Shown in pieces: positions 35,149 through 43,537 of a stretch of DNA of 64,000 nucleotides (within the stretch, counting starts at the first letter, position 1; each line of letters starts with the position of its first letter). Both the position numbers and the translations under genes were made by a program. A model generated the notes under the pieces. It was not told the origin of the DNA. It was given only the letters and a program-made list of their open reading frames with translations, and ran no database searches. Source of the DNA: Chitinophaga parva (GTDB taxonomy: Bacteria > Bacteroidota > Bacteroidia > Chitinophagales > Chitinophagaceae); NCBI RefSeq assembly GCF_003071345.1, contig NZ_QCYK01000003.1, forward strand, positions 62,001 through 126,000, read 5' to 3'.

Positions 35149-36021
35149 TCATTGTATTGCAGCGTAAGCCTCCAGTTCCGCGGCTGTTTTTATAACCGTG
35201 ATGCCTTCAACGTGCGCCAGGTGGCCCACTGCCGGCCCCATCACCAGCATTTTGGTTTGTTGTCCCAGCTCTTTTACCAGGCTTATATAGGCATGCATAT
35301 CCGGCTTGGAAACATGTGTCATCATGTAGGTGAGCACATGCGAGGGCTTTTTGTAGCGTGCAAAGCAGGTCACATCGTCCAGCGGTACGTCCGGCCCCAG
35401 GTTGGTGACCTGTTTACCATTTTTTTTCAGCAGGTAATTGACGTAGAGCAGGGGAATTTCATGCAGTTCCCCCTCCGGGAGGAACGTGAGGTAATGGTCG
35501 TCGGAGGCGATGGATACGTTCAGCCCGTCTGTTGCCACGATCAGCTTACTGCGGATAATGGTGGAGGCAAAATGTTCCTGGGAAGGGATCACATTGCCCG
35601 TAACCCACAGCAGGCCTATACGGTGCAGGAAAGGGTAGATCACCTTTGTAATGCATTTTTCAAACCCCATATGCAGCAAAATGCTGTGAAAAATGCGCTC
35701 AAAACGGGGCTGGTCAAATTCTATGGAGCATTCGATCAACTGGCTTACGTAACTGGTGTACAAATGCTCTCCCTCCAGGTGCTCCAGCGTGGCGTTACGG
35801 ATCTCTTCCGGGGTCATGGCGGCAATGCGGGATATCTTCATCCCGCTGTGGTATAGCTGTGCTACACGCAGCAAGGCTTTGAGGGCGTCGTTGTCATAGA
35901 TCCGGTGATTGGTCTCTTTCCTGCGGGGTAGCAGCAAGTTGTAACGCTGTTCCCAGATCCTTAACGTGTGGGCCTTTATGCCGGTAAGGTTCTCAATGTC
36001 TTTGATCGTAAACGTGTTCAA
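35149..36021 (-). CDS. MerR-family regulator with cobalamin-binding domain (CarH/LitR-like)
   Basis: A 290-residue regulator. The N-terminal MerR winged helix (FTIKDIENLTGIKAHTLRIW, with EQRYNLL) binds DNA. A four-helix bundle follows with the Trp-x9-Glu-His signature of B12 photoreceptors (W139, E149, H150), then a cobalamin-binding fold with an E-x-H motif (H187, in GELHEIP). The first open codon (GTG 36060) precedes a TACATTTG -7 box, whereas TTG 36021 has AAGGAA nine bases upstream and yields MNTFTIKD, so TTG is the start. The Trp is followed by Val, where Thermus CarH has the light-state His ligand. Repression of a light- or B12-responsive gene is inference. Confidence 0.85.
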   Translation of the reverse strand: MNTFTIKDIENLTGIKAHTLRIWEQRYNLLLPRRKETNHRIYDNDALKALLRVAQLYHSGMKISRIAAMTPEEIRNATLEHLEGEHLYTSYVSQLIECSIEFDQPRFERIFHSILLHMGFEKCITKVIYPFLHRIGLLWVTGNVIPSQEHFASTIIRSKLIVATDGLNVSIASDDHYLTFLPEGELHEIPLLYVNYLLKKNGKQVTNLGPDVPLDDVTCFARYKKPSHVLTYMMTHVSKPDMHAYISLVKELGQQTKMLVMGPAVGHLAHVEGITVIKTAAELEAYAAIQ

Positions 36022-36043
36022 TTTAGCAGCTTCCTTAGTTAAA

Positions 36044-36051
36044 CAAATGTA
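36044..36051 (-). promoter_or_regulatory. -7 box and ribosome-binding site of the MerR-B12 gene
   Basis: On the minus strand TACATTTG (36051-36044) is followed by AAGGAA (36036-36031) and TTG (36021). This arrangement decides the start codon: the GTG at 36060 lies upstream of the predicted transcription start. Confidence 0.6.
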
Positions 36052-36116
36052 GGTCTTCACCCAGAAATTTTAAGAAACTTTTATGCCCGAATATTAGGTA
36101 GCAATGGCCAGAATAT

Positions 36117-36124
36117 TATATTTG
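36117..36124 (+). promoter_or_regulatory. -7 box of lepB
   Basis: TATATTTG, 28 bp before the lepB ATG at 36153. It is divergent from the MerR-B12 promoter, with about 65 bp between the two boxes. Confidence 0.5.
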
Positions 36125-36152
36125 TTCTTTTAAAATACCTAAATCCGACTGA

Positions 36153-37325
36153 ATGAACCTTGCATTTTGGCGCAGGAACACGGATGGACAGAAGAAAAAG
36201 AAGTCGGCTTTGCGCGAATGGCTGGATGCAGCTGTTTTCGCCATCATTGCCGCTACCCTGATCCGCACGTTTATTTTTGAAGCCTATACGATCCCGACGC
36301 CTTCAATGGAAAAGACCTTGCTGGTAAACGATTTCCTGTTTGTCAGCAAAATCAGTTACGGACCCCGTACGCCCATGACCCCCCTGGCAGTGCCTTTTGT
36401 GCATCACACCCTGCCTTTTACCCAGTATACCAAAGCTTATTCCGAAGCCGTAAAGTGGAAATACCACCGCCTGCCCGGCTTTTCCGATATCCACCGCAAT
36501 GACGTGGTCGTTTTCAACTTCCCCGAAGGGGATACCGTGGCCCTGGAACGCCAGGACCAGAGCTACTACCAGCTGGTGCGCGATTATGGCCGTGACCAGG
36601 TGTGGAACACGTATCATGTAACCAGCCGCCCGGTAGACAAGCGGGAGAACTACATCAAGCGCTGCGTGGCGCAGGCGGGCGATACCCTGCAGATCATCAA
36701 TACCTTCGTATACATCAATGGCCAGAAAGCCCCCGTGCCCCCGGCCAGCCAGAATAACTATGATGTAACCACCACCGGCGACCCCGTGAACCCGGACCGT
36801 CTCCGCGAACTGGATATATCTGACAGCGCCTTTGCCGTGGCGGGTGCCGGCCGTTTTTATGCCAACCTGACCCACAGCGCCGCTGACGCCCTGAAGAACT
36901 TCTCCGTGGTGAAAGACATTCACCTGCAGATCTCCCAGAACTTCACCGAGCCCTGGCCCCAGGACACCGCCCATTTCAAATGGACACAGGACAATTTTGG
37001 CCCGCTCTACATCCCGAAGAAAGGCGCCACCGTGCACCTGGACACGGCAAACATCGCCCTCTACCGCCGCATTATCCGCGTGTATGAAGGCAATACCCTG
37101 GAAGAGAACAATGGTAAGTTCGTGATCAATGGCCAGCCGTCAGACAGCTATACATTTAAAATGAACTATTACTGGATGATGGGTGACAACCGTAACAACT
37201 CGCTGGACAGCCGCTATTGGGGCTTTGTGCCGGAGGATCACGTGGTGGGTAAAGCCTGGATGATCTGGATGAGTTACGGGGATGGCAGCATCCGCTGGAA
37301 GCGCCTGTTTAACCTGATCAAGTAA
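36153..37325 (+). CDS. lepB: Signal peptidase I
   Basis: A 390-residue inner-membrane Ser/Lys protease that removes signal peptides from exported proteins. One N-terminal membrane segment (AAVFAIIAATLIRTFIFEA) precedes the catalytic Ser51 (TIPTPSMEKTL); the catalytic Lys is K169 in YIKRCVAQAGD, and box E is GDNRNNSLDSRYWG near the C-terminus. The protein is longer than the E. coli enzyme because of a large insertion (about 185-315) between the Lys box and box E, a size seen in other Bacteroidota. It ends in a strong terminator. Confidence 0.95.
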   Translation: MNLAFWRRNTDGQKKKKSALREWLDAAVFAIIAATLIRTFIFEAYTIPTPSMEKTLLVNDFLFVSKISYGPRTPMTPLAVPFVHHTLPFTQYTKAYSEAVKWKYHRLPGFSDIHRNDVVVFNFPEGDTVALERQDQSYYQLVRDYGRDQVWNTYHVTSRPVDKRENYIKRCVAQAGDTLQIINTFVYINGQKAPVPPASQNNYDVTTTGDPVNPDRLRELDISDSAFAVAGAGRFYANLTHSAADALKNFSVVKDIHLQISQNFTEPWPQDTAHFKWTQDNFGPLYIPKKGATVHLDTANIALYRRIIRVYEGNTLEENNGKFVINGQPSDSYTFKMNYYWMMGDNRNNSLDSRYWGFVPEDHVVGKAWMIWMSYGDGSIRWKRLFNLIK

Positions 37326-37348
37326 CGGATAAACATATTGGTCCAAGG

Positions 37349-37375
37349 ATCCCGCCGTAATGGCGGGATTTTTTT
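37349..37375 (+). terminator. Intrinsic terminator of lepB
   Basis: ATCCCGCC pairs with GGCGGGAT around GTAAT, followed by six or seven T residues, 24 bp after the stop. Confidence 0.92.
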
Positions 37376-37401
37376 GCTGCATTTGTTACTAACTTTCTGC
37401 T

Positions 37402-37887
37402 ATGCAACTCCAACAACAATCTTTTCAATACGAAGTATACAACGATGCGGCCGAACTGGCCCCTGCCGATGCCGCCCTGCTGCAAAAGGCCCGGGAAACC
37501 ACGCAGCAGGCCTATGCGCCGTATTCCCATTTCCGGGTAGGAGCCGCCGCCCTGCTGGCCAACGGAGAAGTGGTGACCGGTACCAACCAGGAAAATGCAT
37601 CTTACCCCGTGGGCATCTGCGCGGAGCGCACTACGCTGAGCGCCGTGGCATCACTATTTCCAGGTATGGCCATTCAAACCCTGGCCATCAGTTATTTCAA
37701 CGAGCTGGGCCAGAGTGGTCACCCCATTACGCCCTGCGGCATTTGCCGGCAGTCGCTCACCGAGCATGAGCAACGCACGTCCACGCCTATACGCCTTATC
37801 ATGGCGGGGCAGACCGGGAAGGTGTTTATCGTGGAAAAAGCCAGCCAGTTGCTGCCATTTTCCTTCTCCAATGAAGACATGCTGTAG
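37402..37887 (+). CDS. cdd: Cytidine deaminase
   Basis: A 161-residue homotetramer-type enzyme deaminating cytidine and deoxycytidine in pyrimidine salvage. The zinc site and proton shuttle are clear: ICAERTTLSA (Cys, Glu) and TPCGICRQSL (two Cys), preceded by AYAPYSHFRVGAAALL and TNQENASYP. The length is a little above the usual 130-140 because of an N-terminal extension (QLQQQSFQYEVYND). It begins 27 bp after the lepB terminator with its own weak upstream region. Confidence 0.95.
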   Translation: MQLQQQSFQYEVYNDAAELAPADAALLQKARETTQQAYAPYSHFRVGAAALLANGEVVTGTNQENASYPVGICAERTTLSAVASLFPGMAIQTLAISYFNELGQSGHPITPCGICRQSLTEHEQRTSTPIRLIMAGQTGKVFIVEKASQLLPFSFSNEDML

Positions 37888-38016
37888 CCATTTACCGCAG
37901 GTCCGGCAGTGCCTGCCGCAAGGCCTGGAAAAGTCCGTTGGCACCACTTATCTTGTAATGTAAAAACTACCCGGGGAAAACCATATATTATGTATTTTAT
38001 TTATGGAAGTTTTGGG

Positions 38017-38024
38017 TATATTTG
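38017..38024 (+). promoter_or_regulatory. -7 box before the TPR gene
   Basis: TATATTTG, 26 bp before ATG 38051. No convincing -33 element is visible. Confidence 0.5.
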
Positions 38025-38050
38025 TTCTGAACCGAAACAGCTTGTAAAGC

Positions 38051-39070
38051 ATGACGCCTCCCCGTATCCTGTGCCTTTTGATGATCGGCTTTGTTAGTTT
38101 TACGAAAACCATGGCAGCACCCGGCGATCACGAAGCCAAAGCAAGACAATTGTACAAGGAAGGCCTGGCTTTCCGCAGCAGTGGCCAGTTACAGGCCGCT
38201 GCCACCCGGTTCTCCGCCGCCATCAATCTCAGTCAATCCTTTACAGATGCTTACCTGCAGCTTGCCGATATTTACCGTATCCAGCAGCAGCCGGGAAAAG
38301 CATTTGTACAATATGAAACCGCGCTGCGCTACCAGCCTGGCCACATTGGCGCCCTGCGTGGGCTGGCCGCCGTGGCTTACGAGCAGCAGGATTATGAAAA
38401 GGCCCTCACGTACGCATTGCGCCTGCGCCAGCAGGGCATTTCCGGTGAAAGCCTGCTCATTGGCCAGTGCTACCAGGCCCTTAACGATGATAGCGCTGCC
38501 CTGGATGCCTTAATGGTGGCCTGTGCAGAAATGCCCGCCAATAGTGAGCCGCCCTACCTGCTGGCCCAGCTTTGTGCCAATAATGAGAACTACAGCGCCA
38601 GCATCCGCTACTACCAACAGGCCATCCGCGTTGACAGCAACCGCTCCCAGTTACATTACGAGCTGGGCATGATGTACTTTAACCTGGGTGACTATGCCCG
38701 TGCCATCCATTCCTTTGAGCGCGCTGCCAGCCTGGGCCAGGCCCTCAATGCCGATTACCACTACAACCTGGGCGTGGCCTGCCTGAAACTGGAACAGACC
38801 TCCAAAGGTATTGCCCAGCTGAAAGCCGCACTGGACCAGCGCCCCAGGGATATCCCCACCCTTTATACCCTGGCCCACACCCTTTATAATACCCAGGATT
38901 TCAAAGAAGCCATTGTACAATGGAATTTACTGTTATCTTTGCAACCCAATAACGCTTTTGCCCTGTTCATGCTGGGCAAATCGTATATGGGAGCAGGTGA
39001 CACTGCAAAAGGAAACGCGCTTTGTGACAAAGCCCTGTCTATGAACAGTGGCGTGTCCGGCACCATGTAA
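38051..39070 (+). CDS. Exported tetratricopeptide-repeat protein
   Basis: A 339-residue protein with a signal peptide (ILCLLMIGFVSFTKTMAA) followed by eight or so TPR units covering nearly the whole mature chain (for example ARQLYKEGLAFRSSGQL, AYLQLADIYRIQQQPGKAF, LHYELGMMYFNLGDYARAI, YHYNLGVACLKLEQTSKGI, PTLYTLAHTLYNTQDFKEAI). TPR solenoids bind peptides or proteins, so this is a likely periplasmic scaffold. No enzymatic domain is present. It converges on argS across a repeat-flanked terminator. Confidence 0.82.
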   Translation: MTPPRILCLLMIGFVSFTKTMAAPGDHEAKARQLYKEGLAFRSSGQLQAAATRFSAAINLSQSFTDAYLQLADIYRIQQQPGKAFVQYETALRYQPGHIGALRGLAAVAYEQQDYEKALTYALRLRQQGISGESLLIGQCYQALNDDSAALDALMVACAEMPANSEPPYLLAQLCANNENYSASIRYYQQAIRVDSNRSQLHYELGMMYFNLGDYARAIHSFERAASLGQALNADYHYNLGVACLKLEQTSKGIAQLKAALDQRPRDIPTLYTLAHTLYNTQDFKEAIVQWNLLLSLQPNNAFALFMLGKSYMGAGDTAKGNALCDKALSMNSGVSGTM

Positions 39071-39216
39071 CCCGGCACCCCGGAAACAACCACATGCTAT
39101 GCTGCAAAGCATTTCAACAAGATTTCTATAATCGGGAATAAACCCACAGCGAATGTGCACACGGTGCATACGGGGCCGGCAAGCTCCCTTCATGCACTGT
39201 GTTTTGCTGTGGAAAA
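39071..39216. other. Short non-coding stretch after TPR gene
   Basis: I see no gene, hairpin or repeat in this stretch; the left heptamer array begins at its right end. Confidence 0.5.
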
Positions 39217-39263
39217 TGTACAGCGTACAACGTACAGCGTACAACGTACAACGTACAACGTAC
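39217..39263. repeat. GTACARC heptamer array, left arm (TPR-gene side)
   Basis: Six to seven tandem GTACAGC/GTACAAC units. Unlike the other arms this one is 146 bp from the nearest stop codon. Confidence 0.9.
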
Positions 39264-39289
39264 TCGATTTACAATATTTTTTGTCAATG

Positions 39290-39324
39290 AAAAAGCCCCG
39301 TAACACAGCGTTACGGGGCTTTTT
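39290..39324. terminator. Bidirectional terminator between TPR gene and argS
   Basis: A perfect 15-bp stem (AAAAAGCCCCGTAAC / GTTACGGGGCTTTTT) with loop ACAGC. A and T runs at the two ends let it work in both directions. Confidence 0.93.
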
Positions 39325-39337
39325 ATTTCAACAGCGC

Positions 39338-39388
39338 AACGTACGTTGTACGTTGTACGCTGTACGTTGTACGCTGTACGTTGTACGA
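39338..39388. repeat. GTACARC heptamer array, right arm (argS side)
   Basis: About seven reverse-orientation units (GTTGTAC/GCTGTAC) end 4 bp before the argS stop codon (39393). They face the arm at 39217-39263 across the terminator. Confidence 0.9.
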
Positions 39389-39392
39389 TTCC

Positions 39393-41327
39393 TTACATCC
39401 GCTCCGGCACCTTGATGCCCAGCAGGCGCATGCTCTGTGCAATGGTATTGGCAGTGAGGATGGCTATCTGCATGCGCAGTTTTTTCTTGTCTTCGTTTTC
39501 TGCGTCGAGGATGGAGTAGGTGTACTTACCATTTACTTTTTCGCCGTAAAAGGAGTTGAACTGCTGTGCCAGTTGGAACGCATAGCCAGCTATTACAGCG
39601 GGGCTGTATTCTGCCGCGGCTTGTTCCAGGATCACTTCAAACTGCTCGTTGAGCAGGATCAGTTCTTTTTCCAGGGGAAGCAGCGTGCCGTTATAGCGGA
39701 AGTTTTCCAGGCCTGCCTGTGCGGCCTCGCCCACCTCGCGGAGGATGGACTTGATACGGGCATGCGCATACTGGATGAAGGTAGCGGTGAAGCCGTGCAG
39801 GTCAATGGACTCTTCGGGATTGAAGATCATTTTCTTTTTCGGGTCCACGCGCAGCAGGAAGAACTTCATGGCGCCCAGGCCTATCATTTCAAAGAGGGGC
39901 TGCAACTGGTCATCGCTCCAGTCTTTGAGTTTGCCGGATTCGCGGGTCTGGTTACCGGCGGTGGTGATCATTTCTGTGATCATATCGTCGGCATCCACCA
40001 CGGTGCCCTCCCGGCTTTTCATGCGGCCATGGGGTAGTTCCACCATGCCATACGAGAGGTGTACAATGCCCGCGGCGCTGGGCTCACCCAGCTTTTGGAG
40101 GATGAGCTGCAGCACCTTGAAGTGATAGTTCTGCTCATCTGCCACCACGTACAGGCTCTTATCCATTTTAAACTCGTCGTACTTCAGGCGGGCGGTGCCC
40201 AGGTCCTGGGTCATGTATACGGAGGTACCATCACCACGCAGCAGCAGCTTTTGGTCCAGCCCCTCTGCGGTGAGGTCTATCCACACGGAGTTATCTTCCT
40301 TGCGAAACAGTACGCCTTTATCCAGGCCACTGGCCACCAGGTCTTTGCCCAGCAGGTAGGTTTCGCTTTCGTAGTACATTTTATCGAAATCGATGCCCAG
40401 GGCTTTGTACGTGGCGTCAAAGCCTTCGTACACCCAGCCGTTCATCATAGCCCACAGGCTGTGTACCTGCGGATCGCCGGCTTCCCATTGCTGTAACATG
40501 GTCTTGGCCTCGTGCATAATGGCGGTCTGGTTACGCGCCAGTTCCTTGATCTCATCTTCCACCTTAGCCTTTTTCTCTGCGTCCTGCTGTACTTCGGGTT
40601 GCTGGTAAGCAGTGCCCAGGCCTGTAATCTTCTTCAGCAGCGCTTCGCCCTGAAAATCGCTGTAGTCGCCACTTTTCACGCGGGCTATGATGGGGGCCGC
40701 CTGCTCTTTCAGCAGGTTTTCAAATTTCACATAATAATCACCTACCAGGTGATCGCCTTTCTGGCCGGTGCTGGCGGGCGTTTCGCCATTGCCCAGTTTC
40801 TGCCAGGCCAGCATGGATTTGCAGATATGGATGCCGCGGTCATTCACCAGGTTAGCCTTGATCACTTCATAGCCAACGGCCTTGAGGATCTCGGACACGG
40901 AGTAGCCCAGGAAGTTGTTGCGGAGGTGGCCCAGGTGCAAGGGTTTGTTAGTGTTGGGGGAAGAGTACTCCACCATCACTTTTTTGCCATTGGGAGCCTG
41001 CAGGCCATGGCGGGGATTGTGATATTGCTGCTGGAGGAAATTGGTCCAGTATACTTCGGCAATGCTGAGGTTCAGGAAGCCTTTCACCACGTTGTAGCGG
41101 GCCACCAGGTCCGGGAAGTGGGCCACCAGGTATTCGCCCAGGGCGGCGCCGGTTTCTTCGGGCTTCTGGCGGCTGAATTTTGTGAAGGCAAAGGTCACTA
41201 CGGTGTACTCCCCCTCAAACTCAGGTTTGGTGATATTAATGGCAATGTCTGCCGCTGTGAGCGATTGCTGGTAGAGTGCGTTCACGCCCTGCGCAGCGGC
41301 GGTTTTGATGGCTTGGATTACTTGCAT
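39393..41327 (-). CDS. argS: Arginyl-tRNA synthetase
   Basis: A 644-residue class I aminoacyl-tRNA synthetase charging tRNA-Arg. The Add1 N-terminal domain is followed by the HIGH-type signature in VEYSSPNTNKPLHLGHLRN, the catalytic core (ANLVNDRGIHICKSMLAW; SVYMTQDLGTARLKYDEF), the KMSKS-equivalent KSREGTVVDADD and the C-terminal anticodon-binding helices ending MRLLGIKVPERM. The length exceeds that of short ArgS forms because of an insert around 215-265 (AEKKAKVEDEIKEL). It precedes an acetyltransferase gene on the other side of a 60-bp gap. Confidence 0.96.
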   Translation of the reverse strand: MQVIQAIKTAAAQGVNALYQQSLTAADIAINITKPEFEGEYTVVTFAFTKFSRQKPEETGAALGEYLVAHFPDLVARYNVVKGFLNLSIAEVYWTNFLQQQYHNPRHGLQAPNGKKVMVEYSSPNTNKPLHLGHLRNNFLGYSVSEILKAVGYEVIKANLVNDRGIHICKSMLAWQKLGNGETPASTGQKGDHLVGDYYVKFENLLKEQAAPIIARVKSGDYSDFQGEALLKKITGLGTAYQQPEVQQDAEKKAKVEDEIKELARNQTAIMHEAKTMLQQWEAGDPQVHSLWAMMNGWVYEGFDATYKALGIDFDKMYYESETYLLGKDLVASGLDKGVLFRKEDNSVWIDLTAEGLDQKLLLRGDGTSVYMTQDLGTARLKYDEFKMDKSLYVVADEQNYHFKVLQLILQKLGEPSAAGIVHLSYGMVELPHGRMKSREGTVVDADDMITEMITTAGNQTRESGKLKDWSDDQLQPLFEMIGLGAMKFFLLRVDPKKKMIFNPEESIDLHGFTATFIQYAHARIKSILREVGEAAQAGLENFRYNGTLLPLEKELILLNEQFEVILEQAAAEYSPAVIAGYAFQLAQQFNSFYGEKVNGKYTYSILDAENEDKKKLRMQIAILTANTIAQSMRLLGIKVPERM

Positions 41328-41387
41328 CTGTTCTATTTTGTCCGGTGCCGGCAGCGGTGCCGGCGGCTATTAGTTGTTATGTGGTGG

Positions 41388-41861
41388 CTACAGGTCCCGG
41401 ATCATCCACCGGTCGCAGCCAAAGTGGCCGGTATTGCCCAGGGGGCCGGGCAGGTCCCGGAAGCCCAGGTGGGCATACACTTTCACGGCCTGGGCCAGTT
41501 CGGGTGATGTTTCCAGGTAACACTGTGTATAGCCATTGGCTTTGGCAAATGCCAGGCTTTGCAGGATGAGCTTTTTGCCCAGGCCTTTGCCGCGGGCGGC
41601 CGGTGCAAGGTACATCTTCTGCAGTTCACATACGTCGCCTTCCAGGGCACCAATGCCGGCGCCTCCCAGGATCTCCCCGTTTTCTTCCGCTACAAAATAG
41701 GCGGCGCGGGGTGCCTGGTACAGTTCATAAAGATGGTCCGTGCTTTCGTCTGTATACACGGTGCCTGGTTTGGCCATATTATGCTCCCGCAATGCGGCGC
41801 GGACAATGTGGGCCAGTGCGGCGTTGTCGCCGGGGGCGATGCTTCTGATCTTAATTTCCAT
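41388..41861 (-). CDS. GNAT family N-acetyltransferase
   Basis: A 157-residue GNAT fold protein. The acetyl-CoA pyrophosphate loop is clear in KMYLAPAARGKGLGKKLILQ (R/Q-x-x-G-x-G/A pattern), preceded by strands AAYFVAEENGEILGGAGIG and followed by YTQCYLETSPELAQAVKVYA. The acceptor could be an amine or a protein N-terminus; nothing in the sequence tells. It is upstream of argS in the same direction with 60 bp between, so the two may be co-transcribed. Confidence 0.85.
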   Translation of the reverse strand: MEIKIRSIAPGDNAALAHIVRAALREHNMAKPGTVYTDESTDHLYELYQAPRAAYFVAEENGEILGGAGIGALEGDVCELQKMYLAPAARGKGLGKKLILQSLAFAKANGYTQCYLETSPELAQAVKVYAHLGFRDLPGPLGNTGHFGCDRWMIRDL

Positions 41862-41947
41862 GCGGTATGTCTTCCCGTTTTTTTAGCTCCCCAAACTGTT
41901 GCGGCAAGGCCGCAGTTTGTACGGTTGGCCTTCCCACAGGGGACTGC

Positions 41948-41994
41948 AAAAATAACAGCAGCCAGTGATGTTACAAAACATTACTGGCTGCTGT
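41948..41994 (-). terminator. Intrinsic terminator downstream of the ompA-like gene
   Basis: ACAGCAGCCAGT (41955-41966) pairs perfectly with ACTGGCTGCTGT (41983-41994) over a 16-nt loop; the A-rich DNA before it reads as a T-tract on the minus strand. It lies about 175 bp past the ompA-like stop, beyond the heptamer arrays. Confidence 0.8.
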
Positions 41995-42004
41995 GAGGAA
42001 TTGG

Positions 42005-42072
42005 CTTGGGTCGTGGACTTGGGTCCTGGGTCCTAGGTCCTAGGTCCTAGGTCTTAGGTCTTAGGCTTTAGG
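42005..42072. repeat. YTAGGTC heptamer array, left arm
   Basis: About nine 7-bp units grading from TTGGGTC through CTGGGTC and CTAGGTC to TTAGGTC. A facing arm of the opposite orientation lies at 42117-42161. Confidence 0.85.
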
Positions 42073-42116
42073 TGCGATACCTTAATGCACATGATCCATC
42101 GCCGTGAGGGATTGTT

Positions 42117-42161
42117 ACCTAGGACCTAAGACCTAAGACTTAAGACCATTAGACTTAAGTC
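42117..42161. repeat. YTAGGTC heptamer array, right arm (ompA-like gene side)
   Basis: Reverse-orientation units (GACCTAA/GACCTAG/GACTTAA) end 8 bp before the stop codon at 42170. About 45 bp of unrelated DNA separates the two arms; the transcript would fold into a long stem. Confidence 0.85.
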
Positions 42162-42169
42162 CATTTTCC

Positions 42170-43537
42170 CTAATATATCGTAAACTCCACCCTCCGGTTC
42201 GTCTGGCGGCCCTGGGCGGTTTTGTTGCTGGCAATGGGCTGGGTCTGGCCATAGCCGGTGGCCTCTATGCGCGACGGGTTGGCGCCACGGGCTACCAGGT
42301 AGGCTTTTACGGATTCAGCGCGTTCCTTGGAGAGGATCATGTTCTTGTCCGGGCGGCCTACATTATCGGTGTGGCCGGCCAGTTTCAGGCTGAAACCGCG
42401 TTTGACCAGCAGGTCTGCCACCCGGTTCAGGGTTTCGTAGGAGTGGGGCTTGATGTCGGACTTGCCGGTGGCAAACTCCAGGTTCTTCACGGCCTCTCTT
42501 ACAATGCGGTTATCTTCCTCTGTAACGGTCACCTTTTCAATTACCTTGGGCGGTTCGGGTACCGGGAGGGGGCAGCCACTGCCATCCACTTTGGCGCCGG
42601 CCGGGGTGCCGGGGCATTTATCAAAGAAGTTGGAAACCCCGTCGCCATCCTCGTCGGCAGTCAGGCGGGCAACACTGGCCGCCAGGGAATCGTTGCTGGC
42701 CAGGGCATTGTTCAGGCGGGCCTGCATCTGGTCATTGGCCATTTTCTGGGCCTGCAGCTCGTCATACAGCACTACCGCGGGGTTGGTGAACTGGAGCTGT
42801 TTTTTGCCGGGGGCGCCAAATACAAACTCAAGACCGGCATAGCCGTAGGAGAATTTATCTTTTTGGGGTGGCTTGTTGTAGCCATCCAGGTTATCACCGT
42901 CTGTAAAGTAGGTGGTGTAGCCCAGGTCCAGGTTCAGCAGGTCCGTAAGCTTGAATTTAACACCTGCGCCCACGGGGATCACCAGTTCATTGATATTACC
43001 ACCGCCCGTTTTATAATCCTGGGCCGCGCCACCCACCGGGGTAATGCGGGGGCTGTAGCCGGCCAGGCCGGCGCCTGCGGAGAGGTAGAGGCCTACAAAA
43101 TTCTCCCGGTGCAGCCAGTTGATATTAAGCACAGTGGCCACGGCACTGAGGGAGGCAGTATACTTCAACTTGGTCTCAAACTCGCTGTAAGGGCTTTGGG
43201 GCCGGGAGCCATTGCCAAGGTTATTGTCATTGTTGGCGGACAGTTTGCCGCCCAGGTAGTCTGCCCGCAGCGCCAGGCTGTGGAGGATCTGCCATTTTAC
43301 ATAAGCACCGTACCCGAAGTCGGCCTTCCATTTAGTAAAATCATTGGAGCCGCCGGTAGGCGATACCGGTGCCAGGGCGCCGCCATTTACGCCAATGGAA
43401 AAGGTGCGATAATCAGCGGTGCCATCAAACAGGCTTACGGCTTTAAAGGGAGTCCGGGTGGCAGTGGTCTGGGCTTTTACTGCCAGGGGCATCAGGCAGG
43501 CACACGCAATGACGGTTCTTAGGAACTTGGTGTTCAT
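42170..43537 (-). CDS. OmpA family outer-membrane protein
   Basis: A 455-residue envelope protein. Signal peptide (MNTKFLRTVIACACLMPLAVKAQ), an N-terminal beta-barrel (about 40-245), an alpha-helical stretch with DELQAQKMANDQMQARL, a thrombospondin type 3 calcium-binding motif (DEDGDGVSNFFDKCPGTP, with AGAKVDGSGCP), and a C-terminal OmpA peptidoglycan-binding domain (LEFATGKSDIKPHSYETL; LAGHTDNVG; LSKERAESVKAYL; RRVEFTIY). It anchors the outer membrane to the cell wall. It is transcribed alone; its 3' region holds two facing heptamer arrays. Confidence 0.93.
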   Translation of the reverse strand: MNTKFLRTVIACACLMPLAVKAQTTATRTPFKAVSLFDGTADYRTFSIGVNGGALAPVSPTGGSNDFTKWKADFGYGAYVKWQILHSLALRADYLGGKLSANNDNNLGNGSRPQSPYSEFETKLKYTASLSAVATVLNINWLHRENFVGLYLSAGAGLAGYSPRITPVGGAAQDYKTGGGNINELVIPVGAGVKFKLTDLLNLDLGYTTYFTDGDNLDGYNKPPQKDKFSYGYAGLEFVFGAPGKKQLQFTNPAVVLYDELQAQKMANDQMQARLNNALASNDSLAASVARLTADEDGDGVSNFFDKCPGTPAGAKVDGSGCPLPVPEPPKVIEKVTVTEEDNRIVREAVKNLEFATGKSDIKPHSYETLNRVADLLVKRGFSLKLAGHTDNVGRPDKNMILSKERAESVKAYLVARGANPSRIEATGYGQTQPIASNKTAQGRQTNRRVEFTIY

